Part shown: positions 43,895 through 54,691 of the stretch, piece by piece | How positions within the stretch are numbered: position 1 is the stretch's first letter | How the letters are laid out: the number at the start of each line of letters is the position of its first letter | Source: Flectonema sp. DT1601 | Lineage: Eukaryota; Euglenozoa; Diplonemea; Diplonemida; Diplonemidae | Reading direction: 5' to 3' | DNA: 64,000 nucleotides | Assembly: GCA_964019425.1 (NCBI GenBank) | Contig: OZ025853.1 | Coordinates: 1 to 64,000, forward strand | The notes under the pieces: generated by a model | Told to the model about the DNA's origin: nothing | Seen by the model: the letters and a program-made list of their open reading frames with translations, nothing else | The model's database searches: none | Made by a program: the position numbers and the translations under genes

Positions 43895-43897
<3 letters not shown>
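42870..43897 (-). CDS. TMX2: Thioredoxin-related transmembrane protein 2 (TMX2)
   Basis: Exons 43897-43078 and 42943-42870 (134-nt intron, GTATGT donor) encode 297 aa, almost exactly the length of human TMX2. The N-terminal half has several hydrophobic helices (about 10-35, 60-75, 90-125); a thioredoxin fold follows (VYWVVNVWASWQ, FTKIDAGRVN, cis-Pro in HMPSMVLYKNG). The active-site loop reads WQSGG (173-177) with no cysteine, so this member cannot do thiol exchange at that site. The spliced C-terminus ends SKKTK, a dilysine ER-retrieval signal, as in animal TMX2. ER membrane location is therefore likely. The start is the ATG just after a long A-run; a TTTCAG acceptor-like site lies 35 nt upstream. 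Confidence 0.92.
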
Positions 43898-43925
<28 letters not shown>

Positions 43926-45029
43926 GTTAAGTCTGAAAAAAAAAAATCGTAATCGAACCTCAATATTTATAGTGAAAAAAAAAAAAACCAAAAAATAAAA
44001 AAATATGACAAACCTTATTTTTTTTTTGTAAATATGCTCAAAGTGGTACGCTACTAAATCAGACATAACAGAGAGTTGATTACATAAGTTTCTTAACAAG
44101 AAGTGTATTGTTCTACTCAAAAGAAAAAGGAAGGGGAGAAACATAGGAAATAATAAATATTAAATAATTGAAACCATAATTAACTTAAAAAAAAACAACC
44201 GTCACAGAAGCAAGATGTCTCTCACTCCTGAAGCGTAACTAAGAAAACAAAGGTAGCAGATGTTTCACACTTTAGTAATTCACACAGCCTGTGTGCCGCT
44301 TACCAAGCAATCTATTGTTTCGCAATGGGTCTTCTTGGTGAGAAGTGTCACAAAAAAAAAAAAAAAAAAAAATTCTTCTTTTACAGTTTTCGAGAAATAA
44401 GTGCTTTCCCTTTTGAAGGAACCAACCGACGCAAGTCGAGCGTGTTGCAACAAGGTTGTGACTTTTTCTTTCTCTCAACTTCACTAGAATTGTGATCATC
44501 AATTAAGGGTTTCGTTTGTGCACGAGACCCTTAATATTAGATTGGTATAAAACTATTGACAAAAAAAAGTCCTGTTCGGAGAAATAATAACTAAATGTTT
44601 ATTGTTGACAAATTCCTAAGTTTTATCAAAGATTTAAACTGCTCGTGTGTGTTAAAAAGAAAGAAAACGAAAACGAATAGAAAATACCATTCAAAGTGTT
44701 TATTCACGATTGCGCAACAGCTAGGCAGCTCGGCAGAATTTGTGCACCGGCGCCATTTTCCTTTCTGCTTCAATCATAGCCTTCGTTGCTGTCTGATTGC
44801 AAAATAAGAAGTGCATCAAAACAACGAACAGAAATAAACAAAACATAAGAAGAAGAAAAAAAGAATTGGCCAACTTTACTCGCTGCAACAATTCTCTTTT
44901 TACCTATCAATAGGTTTGTAGATACAAAAACTTTAAAAGGGAAAAATAAGACGAAGACGTATTACGAAAAAATCACAATACGGATGTGAGTGTGTTTGGA
45001 TATCAACTTCTCCGTATGAACTGCACTTA
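43898..45029. other. Intergenic, homopolymer-rich
   Basis: Long T/A runs (43898-43925, 44352-44371). Small ORFs here arise from these runs. No gene is recognised. Confidence 0.6.
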
Positions 45030-45962
45030 TTAAATATCATAAGGGAATTGTAAGTTGTATCGCGCAAGACACAGCGGAGCAAGAGGAGCTGGGTTCATAA
45101 ACCAAGAGTGCTTTAATGCTGCAGCGGCTTCCAATCTACTTTGAGGATTATCTTCTAAACAGGAAGAAACGAATGACTGCGAGTGTTGAGATATTGTTGT
45201 GATGAGAGATGGAGGTGTTGGGTACCAAACTTTAATAATTGAACGTGGGCTAGTAAACGGAGGATACCCCGCCAAACAATGATACGCAACAGCTCCAATA
45301 CCCCACACGTCAACTGATGGAGTACAGGGAACTGCAGCATCTTCTCTCATAGATACCAACTCTGGAGGAGAATACATCGTGTACCCCTTTCCATCTCGCG
45401 GTACTGTAGTTCTCAGTGTTGCAGTTGAATAATCGACGAGACAAGTATGACCTGTTTCTGGATTCACTACAATATTATCCGGCTTTACGTCCATGTGAAT
45501 TAGATCATTGTCATGCATGTAAGCTAGAGCAACAATACATTGTTTTATGATATTACGAACCTCACACTCCGTGTACGACATATGCAGCAGAGACGTTAGT
45601 AACGGTGCCCCTACTTGATAATCGTATGTGATGGTGGCACATCCGCATTCTAAGTTACAGTTGGAGTCATGGTAGGTCATTAAGTTGTTATTGGTGGCTT
45701 CTTTTCCCAGAAGTTTCGCACATGCGAGTTCTCTTCTTATCTCTGCGAGTTTTGATATTTTAAGTGCGAAATCAACCCCTTCATTGTCAGTACATTTCAT
45801 GATCTTCCCAAAGGTGCCCGTTCCTACTAATTTCCACTTTACTGCCCACGACGGTTTATGACTATGCTGATCACCTCCTCCGTCTAAGCAAAATAATATT
45901 TCTGATGAGAAACTACTACATTCCGACTCAGCTGCCTCTGATTTCGTGCAGGCAGATCCCAT
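45030..45962 (-). CDS. Ser/Thr protein kinase with N-myristoylation signal
   Basis: This single-exon 310-aa protein is essentially one kinase domain. It has a Gly-rich loop GTGTFG (47-52), the ATP-binding Lys in FALKIS (K68), a helix-C Glu in RRELA (E78), and catalytic HMDVKPDN (D158, K160, N163; HRD varied to HMD). The magnesium site DYS (177-179) is in place of DFG, PPE (199-201) in place of APE, and the late Arg is at about 276. All catalytic residues are kept, so it is probably active. MGSACTKS fits an N-myristoylation motif with a nearby Cys for palmitoylation, suggesting membrane attachment. I cannot name the subfamily. Confidence 0.9.
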   Translation of the reverse strand: MGSACTKSEAAESECSSFSSEILFCLDGGGDQHSHKPSWAVKWKLVGTGTFGKIMKCTDNEGVDFALKISKLAEIRRELACAKLLGKEATNNNLMTYHDSNCNLECGCATITYDYQVGAPLLTSLLHMSYTECEVRNIIKQCIVALAYMHDNDLIHMDVKPDNIVVNPETGHTCLVDYSTATLRTTVPRDGKGYTMYSPPELVSMREDAAVPCTPSVDVWGIGAVAYHCLAGYPPFTSPRSIIKVWYPTPPSLITTISQHSQSFVSSCLEDNPQSRLEAAAALKHSWFMNPAPLAPLCLARYNLQFPYDI

Positions 45963-47346
45963 TTTGTTGAGTAGCGCAACACACGCTCTTTCAAAAAAAT
46001 AATATTATATTGAATGTATTGCAATAAAAAAAACAAACTATTTTAACTCTTCGTCCTGTCTCGAGTCCATGAATCTCTTTATGATCAGACTGTTTGAAAG
46101 TGAACTAAAGACTACATAAATCTGCACAGGGGGACTTAGACGAAAAGACTAATAAAAAAAAAGTAGATAAATACGACTAAACAGTTGTATTGAAAACACC
46201 GCAGATACCGCGACAAATATGAAGCAACTTGAAACTAGCAAAGACCACCAAATAGGAGATATTAGTATAATCTCACAAGTATTGTCGAATATGAGATTCG
46301 GGGGTCGGGGGGGGGTAGGGGCCACGTGCTCCAGATTGAACACCCCGTTACAAACTTTTAAATTATTTATAGTTTTTTTCTATTTTGTAAAAAAAACAAA
46401 TATTCAAATAAATATTAAAGGAAAATACAAAAAAGAAAACCCCATGCAAAAAGTAAAAAAACAAAATACTATTTACTGGTTCGTAGAGAACTACCAGCGG
46501 AGCACACGTCACAAGACCATGCTGTGAGTGACAACCAAGCGAGATTGATATAATTTGCATCTGTTTTGATGTGCCCTTAAAATTAAACAATCTTTAGTTT
46601 GTTGATTCAGAGGACATTCGCAAAATGCAAATGAACAACTCCAAACAATCCTTAGACAGATGTCGTAATCGTAATTACTTTGTCACAATTTTTACCAAAA
46701 ATGAGAGTACTTTTTTTTTTTTTTTTCATTTTTTAATGAAAACTCAACACAACTTCTTTAGCAGTATGCGAAGTGACGTCCAAGCGACTAAAGTCGCTGT
46801 GCGGCTCCACTTGTGACACATAAATGCCCAAAGAGTCGTTGCTTTGACACCATACAATGTACCAGAAAAAAAAAAAGAAAATAATAATAAAAACCCCGGT
46901 TCTGAGTAGTAACGGAATTGTTTTTATTGTTTTTTTTTACACAAAAAGAAAACCGTAATCGGTGAGGCTGTGAAGGTTAGAAGGGAATAGGAAATATGCG
47001 TGTTATAGAGTTCAGACTTGACAAAACAACGAAACAGCAGGGATTCTGCTGTCAAATATTAATACAAAAAAAGAAAAAGAAAAATAGATGGGTTGGAGAA
47101 GTGATTACATACAAAATTACTTTGGGAAGAAAAAAAAAAAAAAAAAAGAAAAAAAAAAACGAAATAAGGGACAGTTTTACTAACACTGCTCGAAAGCTAA
47201 GACACACTGCTTCAGCTCTACGAGAAGCATGAAAGTAATTTAGCTGTTGTTTTAATTACAATTGAAATACAACATTTAAAAAAAAAAAAAAATAGATAAG
47301 AAGGGGGGGGAAGTAATGAGATAAAACTCAACCATACAATAAATAC
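45963..47346. other. Intergenic, no gene seen
   Basis: AT-rich with A-runs (about 47131-47160, 47277-47293) and a G-run near 46307. The 3' exon of the F-box/armadillo gene may lie between about 47180 and 47340 on the minus strand. Confidence 0.5.
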
Positions 47347-48759
47347 CTAGAAGAAATAATACCTACCAATGCACCAAGAACTAAACGAGACAGTCAACAA
47401 GTCTCCTGACATTAGGAGTGGAAGGAAATACCTCGATATGTCATACTCATCCCAAACAATACCGCTGGTATCATGATCTGTGGGGTCTGTACTTTCCATA
47501 AAACGTGCCATCAGACGTGTTAGAGAATTAACAACTGTTATTGGATAGTAATCAGCTTTTAAACCAACCGACAAGACGACAACAATAACAGGAAATCTAA
47601 CATGATTATAACCAGGAGTGTTTGCAAGCTGAACCAGGGATTCCAACAGACAACTATTAACCAGAGGCTGAATGTACTGAATAGGAAATCCTGAAATAGC
47701 ATAAAGACATAACAACATTCCATGAGCAAGTCTTTGATCTTCATCATCGTACTGGTTAGCTAACATGTAGTCAGCTTCGTATTGACATACGTCAGCTAAA
47801 TGAGACACTTCTGCAACAATATAATTATTAATAGTTGTAGGGCCCAGAGTGTGTGCCACAACCTGAAGAAGCTCCGCACACAATATTTTCGACTCTCCAC
47901 TGAAAGCAATTTCTCTTATATTTTGAATTAGTTTGCGGATTCCTCCGACTTCTCGTGATCGAAGTTTGCCACTCCATTCTCGTCTTCTATAGAGCGTTAA
48001 TTCAGATAGTGCTTGTGCGAGACCAATCTTTGTAATGGTTGAGTACTCTCTTGAAGAGAATGAGTTGTAAAGAGAAGAAGGATCTTTATCTTGAGATAAT
48101 AAAAGAGTAAGGTTAATCTTAAGTACTACTTCAGACACAGTGCGGGGAACTGAGAAATTAAAACCAGCACTCGTATCAATATCAAAGTACTGTTCTCGAT
48201 TGAGGTTATTTTCATTAAGAGCGTCACGAACACATCCCGTGCAGTAGCTGCCGTAGTAGTGCTGAACTGATTCTGGTGTCCAGGTGTCGGTGGTCCATAT
48301 TCTCAGAGTAGCCATTCGAGCCTTTTCTCTAGTAGATAATTCACTGTTACTGTCATCAGTAGTTAGACAGCATTGCCAAGTAATGTTCCTTCCGAGAGCA
48401 TCTTTTGAAAATATAAACTCGCGACTCTTCACCTTCTGCAGTTCCTCAGTCGACGCTGCCGGTATTTTAACCCTCCAAAATATAACAGCGTGCGTGTCTT
48501 CAATCGGAATCGCACACTGAACTCTTCGTTCTCTCCTACACTGCAATAGATAACTCTTCCAATCTGATGGTTCATTGACGGGTATTAATTCTTCTATTCG
48601 TTGAAATACTCGTTTCCATACTTTTTTGTCCGCAACATACCTCCGAGTAGCTCTTGACACTCCTTCAAATTGTATTAAGTCCTCAGGCGATAAGTATTCA
48701 ACACATCTTCCAACTACATCACAGGGTGTTTCTAAGAGGTGGTAGCGGTCACTCTCCAT
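47347..48759 (-). CDS. F-box/armadillo-like protein (3' end uncertain)
   Basis: The 470-aa frame starts MESDRYHLLETPCDVVGRCV; residues about 8-50 look like an F-box (LSPEDLIQFEGVSRATRRYV then VWKRVF), the adaptor that links substrates to SCF ubiquitin ligases. A beta-rich middle (about 90-220) follows and then helical repeats of armadillo/HEAT type (about 270-460). The last residues (GRYYFF) run through GTAGGTATT, a plausible splice donor, so the true C-terminus may lie in a downstream exon; I could not choose among acceptors. A GACAG acceptor-like site lies 24 nt before the ATG. Confidence 0.68.
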   Translation of the reverse strand: MESDRYHLLETPCDVVGRCVEYLSPEDLIQFEGVSRATRRYVADKKVWKRVFQRIEELIPVNEPSDWKSYLLQCRRERRVQCAIPIEDTHAVIFWRVKIPAASTEELQKVKSREFIFSKDALGRNITWQCCLTTDDSNSELSTREKARMATLRIWTTDTWTPESVQHYYGSYCTGCVRDALNENNLNREQYFDIDTSAGFNFSVPRTVSEVVLKINLTLLLSQDKDPSSLYNSFSSREYSTITKIGLAQALSELTLYRRREWSGKLRSREVGGIRKLIQNIREIAFSGESKILCAELLQVVAHTLGPTTINNYIVAEVSHLADVCQYEADYMLANQYDDEDQRLAHGMLLCLYAISGFPIQYIQPLVNSCLLESLVQLANTPGYNHVRFPVIVVVLSVGLKADYYPITVVNSLTRLMARFMESTDPTDHDTSGIVWDEYDISRYFLPLLMSGDLLTVSFSSWCIGRYYFF

Positions 48760-50495
48760 ATTTTCGATTTGTTGTATTTGTGTCTGTCGTAAAAGTAATA
48801 ATTTAGACTAAGTTGGGTATGAAGCCATAAGTCTTCCTTATCGTATCTGACTTGCTGTTAGTAATAAAACATAACTTCTACAGATAAACAATATTCAAAA
48901 AAAAAAAAAAAAGAGAAACGTCATCTGAACTAGTACAACAGTCTCTAATAGTGTTTAATCTGTACCAGTTAGAAACTATACTCACATCAGATAAGATCTG
49001 TCAACAGAACAGGTAGAGGAAAGAATACCCGTAAAGTGTCAGTAACGGACTTTCAGGTTCTCTTATAATCTCATCAGTAGAATCTCCCACAGGTAGAATC
49101 AACCACTCATTTAGTATACCGTAGTAGACTCAAAGAACCCACAAACACAAACTGAAAGACATTTCGAAGCACTGGCGACACAAAACACAAAGCGTTTGAA
49201 GAGCAGTTAGGGAAGAACACTTTTCGGATGTGTGAAAGCGCCTGCGACAGTACTACGAGTATAGGATTATTGTTGTCACCTATTTTCATTAACAGTTGCA
49301 ACTGGCTGATGGATAGCAGTCTGTTTACTCAATTCAATTATAAAAGTATTCAGGGATTGCGTAGTACAACTCTTCCATCAGCTGTAGGTACTTGGAGGTT
49401 GGAAATGTTGAAATTTATTAAAAAAGGAAGCAGGAAATTGTAAAGAGAAGGAGTGCGCAGTAATGTTAGATCGAACGATGCTTTGCCTTCCAAATATACA
49501 AAAACCAAATAATAACACACATACGGGTGTACATGTCGGCTTGCTTGCAGACCGCAGGAAATTGCTGGGAATAAGTGACCCACCATTTTCTGACACAAGG
49601 AATGCACGTTTTGGTACCTGAGTAGAGCTGCACAATTAGATAGCAAAGCGAGGGTATAATAAATAATGTATTTAGTTTCACGCTTGCGCACGTTTTGTAC
49701 TATTCGACAATATTTTGTATCACAAGAGAGGGGAGCTACCGTCATGCATGTTGTCGCTGAGTAAACTGTTCTGCTGTTCGCAGGGCTTTTCGATGTTGCA
49801 AAGTTATGGTACAAGTTAGGGTAGCGACACTCAAACACGCGATTGCAGAGCGTATTTTGGTGGTCTGCTACATTTTGTTAATTTACGATTTCCTTACCAA
49901 AAATGTTCAAAGGACATAAATGACATGACGTAGCCCATCGCACAAATACTCGACTAAGATTCCGAATTACTACAGAAGTTTGTTTCTCTGATGGTAAACG
50001 AACACTTAGAAACTGACATACGATTAGAACAAGAGTTTCGAATGCTGTCATTTTATTTATAAATGTCCTTACTCTCCTTAAGAGCTGCACTCAATTAGGT
50101 ACCTTTTAATCTCCCAATTGGAGCGCTGGCAAACAATAGGTTACTACGTGAAGGGGGAAGGTGGCAAATATAAGTGAGGGAAGACTTCAAACAACCTTAA
50201 GTCAAAATCTAATTCATTTCTGAACTATAAAAACCCAAAAAGAAAAAGGGTTGGTTGTTGCTAACTCGAATAATCCTCTTAAAAAAAAAATTTTTAAAAA
50301 AAAAAAGAAAAGAGAAAATAGCAGCGCAACACTAACTACATAAGTGATTAGCATTTCCGCAAAATTATTCGAAAATATCAGTTCTTAAGATCTAAAGTTA
50401 GGGTACCAATAGGGGGAAGCTATGAAACAATTAAATAGCAACACACAGAATGAATTTAAAGAGGGTATCCTTTAATAATAATAACATCTATGTTC
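48760..50495. other. Intergenic, possible short exons only
   Basis: Three overlapping minus-strand ORFs (162, 85 and 71 aa) lie at 49350-49838, with a CTCAG site at about 49617. They could be fragments of an unrecognised multi-exon gene, but composition gives no support. The rest is AT-rich. Confidence 0.4.
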
Positions 50496-52712
50496 CTATT
50501 CTAAATACAAGTCACTATCATTACAAGAGGGTTCACATTGCATTACTATTCCTGGTTTGCAAGTCGATCCGAAATCTGATCTGCCAGCTGAGACAAATGA
50601 GAACTTGACAGGAAGTAGGTTTTGAAGTAAAGGTATGGCGGTATTAAGATTTTTTGACGCGGGTGAAATACGAACTCTGGTAGTTGACAGTGAATGTGAT
50701 GTTGAGAGAGCTTGAAGGATTGCAGCATGGTCTTGAAGATACTCTGAAACACATCCACCTTTTAAAATATCTGATACAACACGACTAGCAGCTCGTTCTC
50801 CAGTTAATTCTACTTTAGTTCCTTTTCCAATACTCCAACCACACCAGGTTCCTCCGAGAGCCGATGAGATAGAAACGAACACCGACAGGGAATTCCCCTC
50901 AACTGAGTCTTCCTTATTTAAATCAGTTTCTGTAATCGCAATTAAGTTCTCAAGAGAAGTCCCTGAGAAGGTATGCTGCAAACTCGCATACAGAGCTTGC
51001 GAAGCAGCCCTAGCTGCTTTTTGACCATGATCTACAGAAACCGCTTTGGAAATCCACACAGTAATTCTAATGTTTTTTATAGTCCCAGGAGTCGTAAGAG
51101 ACACCGGTATCAAGTTCGAGTCCGTCACTTCCCCACTTTTAACGCGAACCTCATCCCTCTGATGTCCCCTTCTTTTTATTATTTCAAAATCCACATCAAG
51201 TCCAAACAACCTCATTAATCCTCCGATTCCGTACTGCACTCCACTAAATGGAAGTTCACCTGTATCACACGCCCCTTTTAAAGTTAGGTTAAAAGGTTTT
51301 TGTAATTTCAACGATGCCATTGAGAGGGGGAGCAGTGTCCACAACAGGCATTGTGAGATGCTGGTGTCTTTTAGTGTGATTTTTGCTGAAAGTCTTTTTG
51401 TTGGAAGAGCAGATGGTGGAAAGAATATCAATTCTTCAGAGTTAGTCGCTTCTATGATGTCATCATCAAAGCAGCTTTGAGAATCACTCTTGCTAGTACT
51501 TGAGTTACTTTGGTCTGCTATGTCTGAATCAGGTTCCAGAGGTGTCCAGGGAGTAGAACGATTTAATTCAAAACCTGATGGGTTTCCTGGAGTCGATATC
51601 GGAGTCTCAGAAAGAGGACTCACCGGAAAATGCTGCAAATTTCCAACAGGTTGCTTAAATTGATAACCCAACGGACTTACAGATTTACTCGTTGAAACCG
51701 ATCCAATTGAAAAAGCAGAGTAACTCTGACCAGTTCCTGTTCCTGTACTTTCTAAATTTTTATTAATAGCAACTGGTAGACTACATTTTATTGAATGATT
51801 TGGAGTTCCTGACTCAGATGATTTCAGTCCTCGTGATGATCTACGACGGAGACCACTTGTCTTTAAGACTTGAGATTGACCTCCTTCAAATGATCCGAGT
51901 CCTAAATCTTCAATTACTCCAACTGAAGTCAAATCAGTCGTAGTGAGCTTTTGTCTACCTCCAGACTTTTCAAGTGGGCCTCGAATAGACAGAGTCGTAA
52001 TCGGCTGCTGATTAAATAAACTTCCCATTGAACTCCCAATAACAACCACATAACGGAGTACGGTTGTTCCACCCAGACCGTGGGGGCCGTAGATGGTCCC
52101 AGGCGGGAGGTCTTTCTGTGTTCCCCAGGAGGCTTTTTTAAAACTATTTTTTAAATTTACCATTTTAGGTGATTTTTTTGAAGTCTGATTCCGCCCCGTT
52201 TCGCTGTACAGCAACTGGTCTGCTCGACGTTCGAGTTGCAGTGCCTGTTGTTCTTTGAGTTGACGCTTTCGCTCTGCTTGTCTTGATTTTCTGTTTCGTT
52301 TTTCGAGTGAAGATTCCGGGGAGTCGTCAGGAGTTGAAGATCTTACAGCAGAGGTTCGTAAAATTGATTCAAATTGATTTAATATTATCTGTTCATCATC
52401 ATCAAAGTTACAACGTTTTCCTTTTCGGGGTGCCTGTTGAGGGACTTTTGTAGCTGCAAGACAGCTTTGCATCGTTATTGGGTTTGACAGGATCTCTCCT
52501 GCACGATCTATGACTGTTTTTAGCATTACATTTTCTTCATCATCTATCCCTCCATGGGATACTAGAAGAACGCAACGAGATTCAACTGCCTCGGCAACCT
52601 GCTCAGGTGACATAATGGTTGCCGATACCCCCAAAACGAAGAACGGATCAAACCGTTGCGGACCCCCAGCAGCCGCCTTACGAAGGAGGCGATACTGCTT
52701 GGAGCAAGACAT
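50496..52712 (-). CDS. Divergent RNA 3'-phosphate cyclase-family (RtcA/Rcl1-like) protein
   Basis: This 738-aa protein is twice the usual RTC length. An unrecognised N-terminal region (1-200, with a basic helix about 136-165) precedes an RTC start (GPHGLGGTTVLRY ... ITTLSIRGPLEKSGGRQKLT, about 209-256). A Ser-rich disordered insert follows (about 275-425), then the rest of the fold (SISQCLLWTLLPLSMASL; TIKNIRITVWISKAVSV; LKGGCVSEYLQDHAAILQAL, to about 705). By my alignment from memory the catalytic His of RtcA is replaced by Asn (about N688), as in non-catalytic Rcl1, which acts in 18S rRNA processing. A ribosome-biogenesis role is possible but unproven. A GACAG acceptor-like site lies 18 nt before the ATG. 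Confidence 0.72.
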   Translation of the reverse strand: MSCSKQYRLLRKAAAGGPQRFDPFFVLGVSATIMSPEQVAEAVESRCVLLVSHGGIDDEENVMLKTVIDRAGEILSNPITMQSCLAATKVPQQAPRKGKRCNFDDDEQIILNQFESILRTSAVRSSTPDDSPESSLEKRNRKSRQAERKRQLKEQQALQLERRADQLLYSETGRNQTSKKSPKMVNLKNSFKKASWGTQKDLPPGTIYGPHGLGGTTVLRYVVVIGSSMGSLFNQQPITTLSIRGPLEKSGGRQKLTTTDLTSVGVIEDLGLGSFEGGQSQVLKTSGLRRRSSRGLKSSESGTPNHSIKCSLPVAINKNLESTGTGTGQSYSAFSIGSVSTSKSVSPLGYQFKQPVGNLQHFPVSPLSETPISTPGNPSGFELNRSTPWTPLEPDSDIADQSNSSTSKSDSQSCFDDDIIEATNSEELIFFPPSALPTKRLSAKITLKDTSISQCLLWTLLPLSMASLKLQKPFNLTLKGACDTGELPFSGVQYGIGGLMRLFGLDVDFEIIKRRGHQRDEVRVKSGEVTDSNLIPVSLTTPGTIKNIRITVWISKAVSVDHGQKAARAASQALYASLQHTFSGTSLENLIAITETDLNKEDSVEGNSLSVFVSISSALGGTWCGWSIGKGTKVELTGERAASRVVSDILKGGCVSEYLQDHAAILQALSTSHSLSTTRVRISPASKNLNTAIPLLQNLLPVKFSFVSAGRSDFGSTCKPGIVMQCEPSCNDSDLYLE

Positions 52713-53068
52713 CTCCTTGTTTTTGGGGGGCTGTCAAGTCACAAAATAATTATTAGTTTTTAGATACTAGGATTTCACAACACAAAACCATGAAAGTTGA
52801 TGTAAAGGAGTTCTCCTGGAATCCTTTCACTTCAGTTCCTCCTTTAATGACATGTTCTTATTAAGAAAAGAATATGATGGTTGTATTAGCAAAACAGTAG
52901 AATTGAATATTATTAATTAAAATATCTATTTCAATATAGTACAGTCTAGGTAACAAAATTTTATATATAATCTATAAAGTGTTTGTGAAGCACGAACTTA
53001 AGAGAAAGGAAAGTCTTTTTAAAATCGTATTCGATACTCTACACAAAGAAGGCAACGCAACAGAAAAG
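52713..53068. other. Short intergenic spacer
   Basis: A 356-bp AT-rich spacer between two same-strand genes, with nothing else recognised. Confidence 0.6.
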
Positions 53069-53962
53069 TTAAACAGCTTCAACACTGGTATTCATCGGTA
53101 GCTGCATACGAGGAGCTGGGGATGGCAATGGTGGTGCAGCAAGTTGTGTCGGAGTTGAAAGAAGAGGAGACTTTCTTGGTGGTGTTGGAGTAACGTGATC
53201 CGGGGACAAACTCCACTTCTCAGATACAGAACGTCGATTATTGAGATCCTGTCGAATTCTATTCGCATCAGCAGCAAGCTGACTAAAATCAGAACTACTT
53301 TGAGAGTTGCGACGAAAAGTCTGAAGCTGCGACTGCAATTTTCTAGTAAGCTGCGCGTCTTCTTCTCTCCTTCTCCGTTCCTCAACAAGAGCAGAAGCAG
53401 CATTAGCAGCTTGCACTCGAGCTTTAACTGAGTCTTCTTCTTTTTGAGTAACTGCTAATTGTAAGTCCTCCATACGATTGTGAAGTTCAGCATCGAGGCT
53501 GAGCAGTTCCTCAGATCGAATTCTTGATAAATCGATATCTGATTGTTGTTGTTTTATAACTTTAGAAAGTTCTTCATTTCTTTGTGATAATTGTGTTATC
53601 GTGTGATGCATTAAAATTCTTTCATCAGCGTGTTGCTGTTTAACTGATTCGAGCTCCTGACGATTCCATTCCAATTCTTTAGTCTTATCAGTCAGTAGTT
53701 CCATTGCTCTGTTTACTTCAGTTTCGTTATTGTTGCTGTTGCTGTTATTCTTACCTCCAACTTGGAGTAGGAGATCCATGCATTCTTCTAAAGCTGTTTC
53801 TAATTGTTCCTTTTGACGTGATATTTCAGAAATATCTTTGCGAAGTCGTTCATTTTCCTTCGAAGCATCATGAAGCCGTCTATTCTCTGCTATGAGTGAA
53901 CGGACGTCATCTGACGGAGCTGAAGGAGGAACTGCCTGCCTTCCCTGGTATGATAACGGCAT
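53069..53962 (-). CDS. Coiled-coil protein, unknown function
   Basis: A 297-aa protein whose residues about 20-235 are almost continuous coiled coil (SLIAENRRLHDASKENERLR; ELEWNRQELESVKQQHADER), interrupted by an Asn/Ser run (about 74-82). The C-terminal 60 residues are Pro/Ser-rich and disordered (PTPPRKSPLL). No recognisable domain. The ATG at 53962 (MPLSYQGRQAV) is the first in the frame; a further 21 codons upstream are open but lack an ATG. Confidence 0.75.
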   Translation of the reverse strand: MPLSYQGRQAVPPSAPSDDVRSLIAENRRLHDASKENERLRKDISEISRQKEQLETALEECMDLLLQVGGKNNSNSNNNETEVNRAMELLTDKTKELEWNRQELESVKQQHADERILMHHTITQLSQRNEELSKVIKQQQSDIDLSRIRSEELLSLDAELHNRMEDLQLAVTQKEEDSVKARVQAANAASALVEERRRREEDAQLTRKLQSQLQTFRRNSQSSSDFSQLAADANRIRQDLNNRRSVSEKWSLSPDHVTPTPPRKSPLLSTPTQLAAPPLPSPAPRMQLPMNTSVEAV

Positions 53963-54691
53963 GTTTAGGTATTCGTTGCTTGAATTGGAATTATAAAATA
54001 AATTTCTTAGTAGAGACGGTATCAAAATTAGTTGTCATAAAAGTTGTGGTAGTAGTTCACACGTCATCACCTGAGAGAAAAATATAATTATCAAGTCCTC
54101 TCAACCCATTCGAAACCTTCTCACAAATGATAGAGAGTGCCATCTCTTTCTCTCCAAATTCTTTTTTTTAATAGTATTTTTTTCCTTTTTTTTTTGCTTT
54201 CTTCAGATGAGCACCAACTAAAGGTTTTATACACGTGATTCCCACTTGCTGAATCCTATTGTGAAGTACACATTCCGCGTTACACCCCAACGGGATTCAG
54301 AGAAATTCTGTTTTAGGATTCAAACAATAAAAAGGATGGTGTTTGCATCGCGCAATCAATTTAAACCGCAAAAACGAGAGTGAAATAAAAAAAAATGGAA
54401 ATCGTTTTTTTTTTTTAAAAAATAAAGACAAGGTCCAAAATTCAGTTTTCACGCACTAAAATAACGAAATACGAAACTCAATACAAATTTTACAACGGAC
54501 AGTAACCAGTCCCGCATAACACAAGTGCTCACGCCGTTGACAGAAACCTCCCTCTTGTAGTCTCTATAGATCTGCACTCATCCACTCTAGAAAGGCTCTT
54601 GCCAACTCTTCGCAGCATCGTATGTCAGTAATTGCGGGTAGTCAGTCAGGTTTATGTGAGAGAATTTAAACTATTTTCCCACACCTTTCTG
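53963..54691. other. Intergenic, no gene seen
   Basis: AT-rich spacer with T-runs near 54165-54200 and 54400, between the coiled-coil gene and the CLEC16A stop codon. Confidence 0.6.

Noticed and set aside
49350-49838. 162-aa minus-strand ORF as a gene
   Set aside because: No domain, signal or codon pattern supports it; overlapping ORFs in two other frames look equally random. Kept only as a note in the gap entry.
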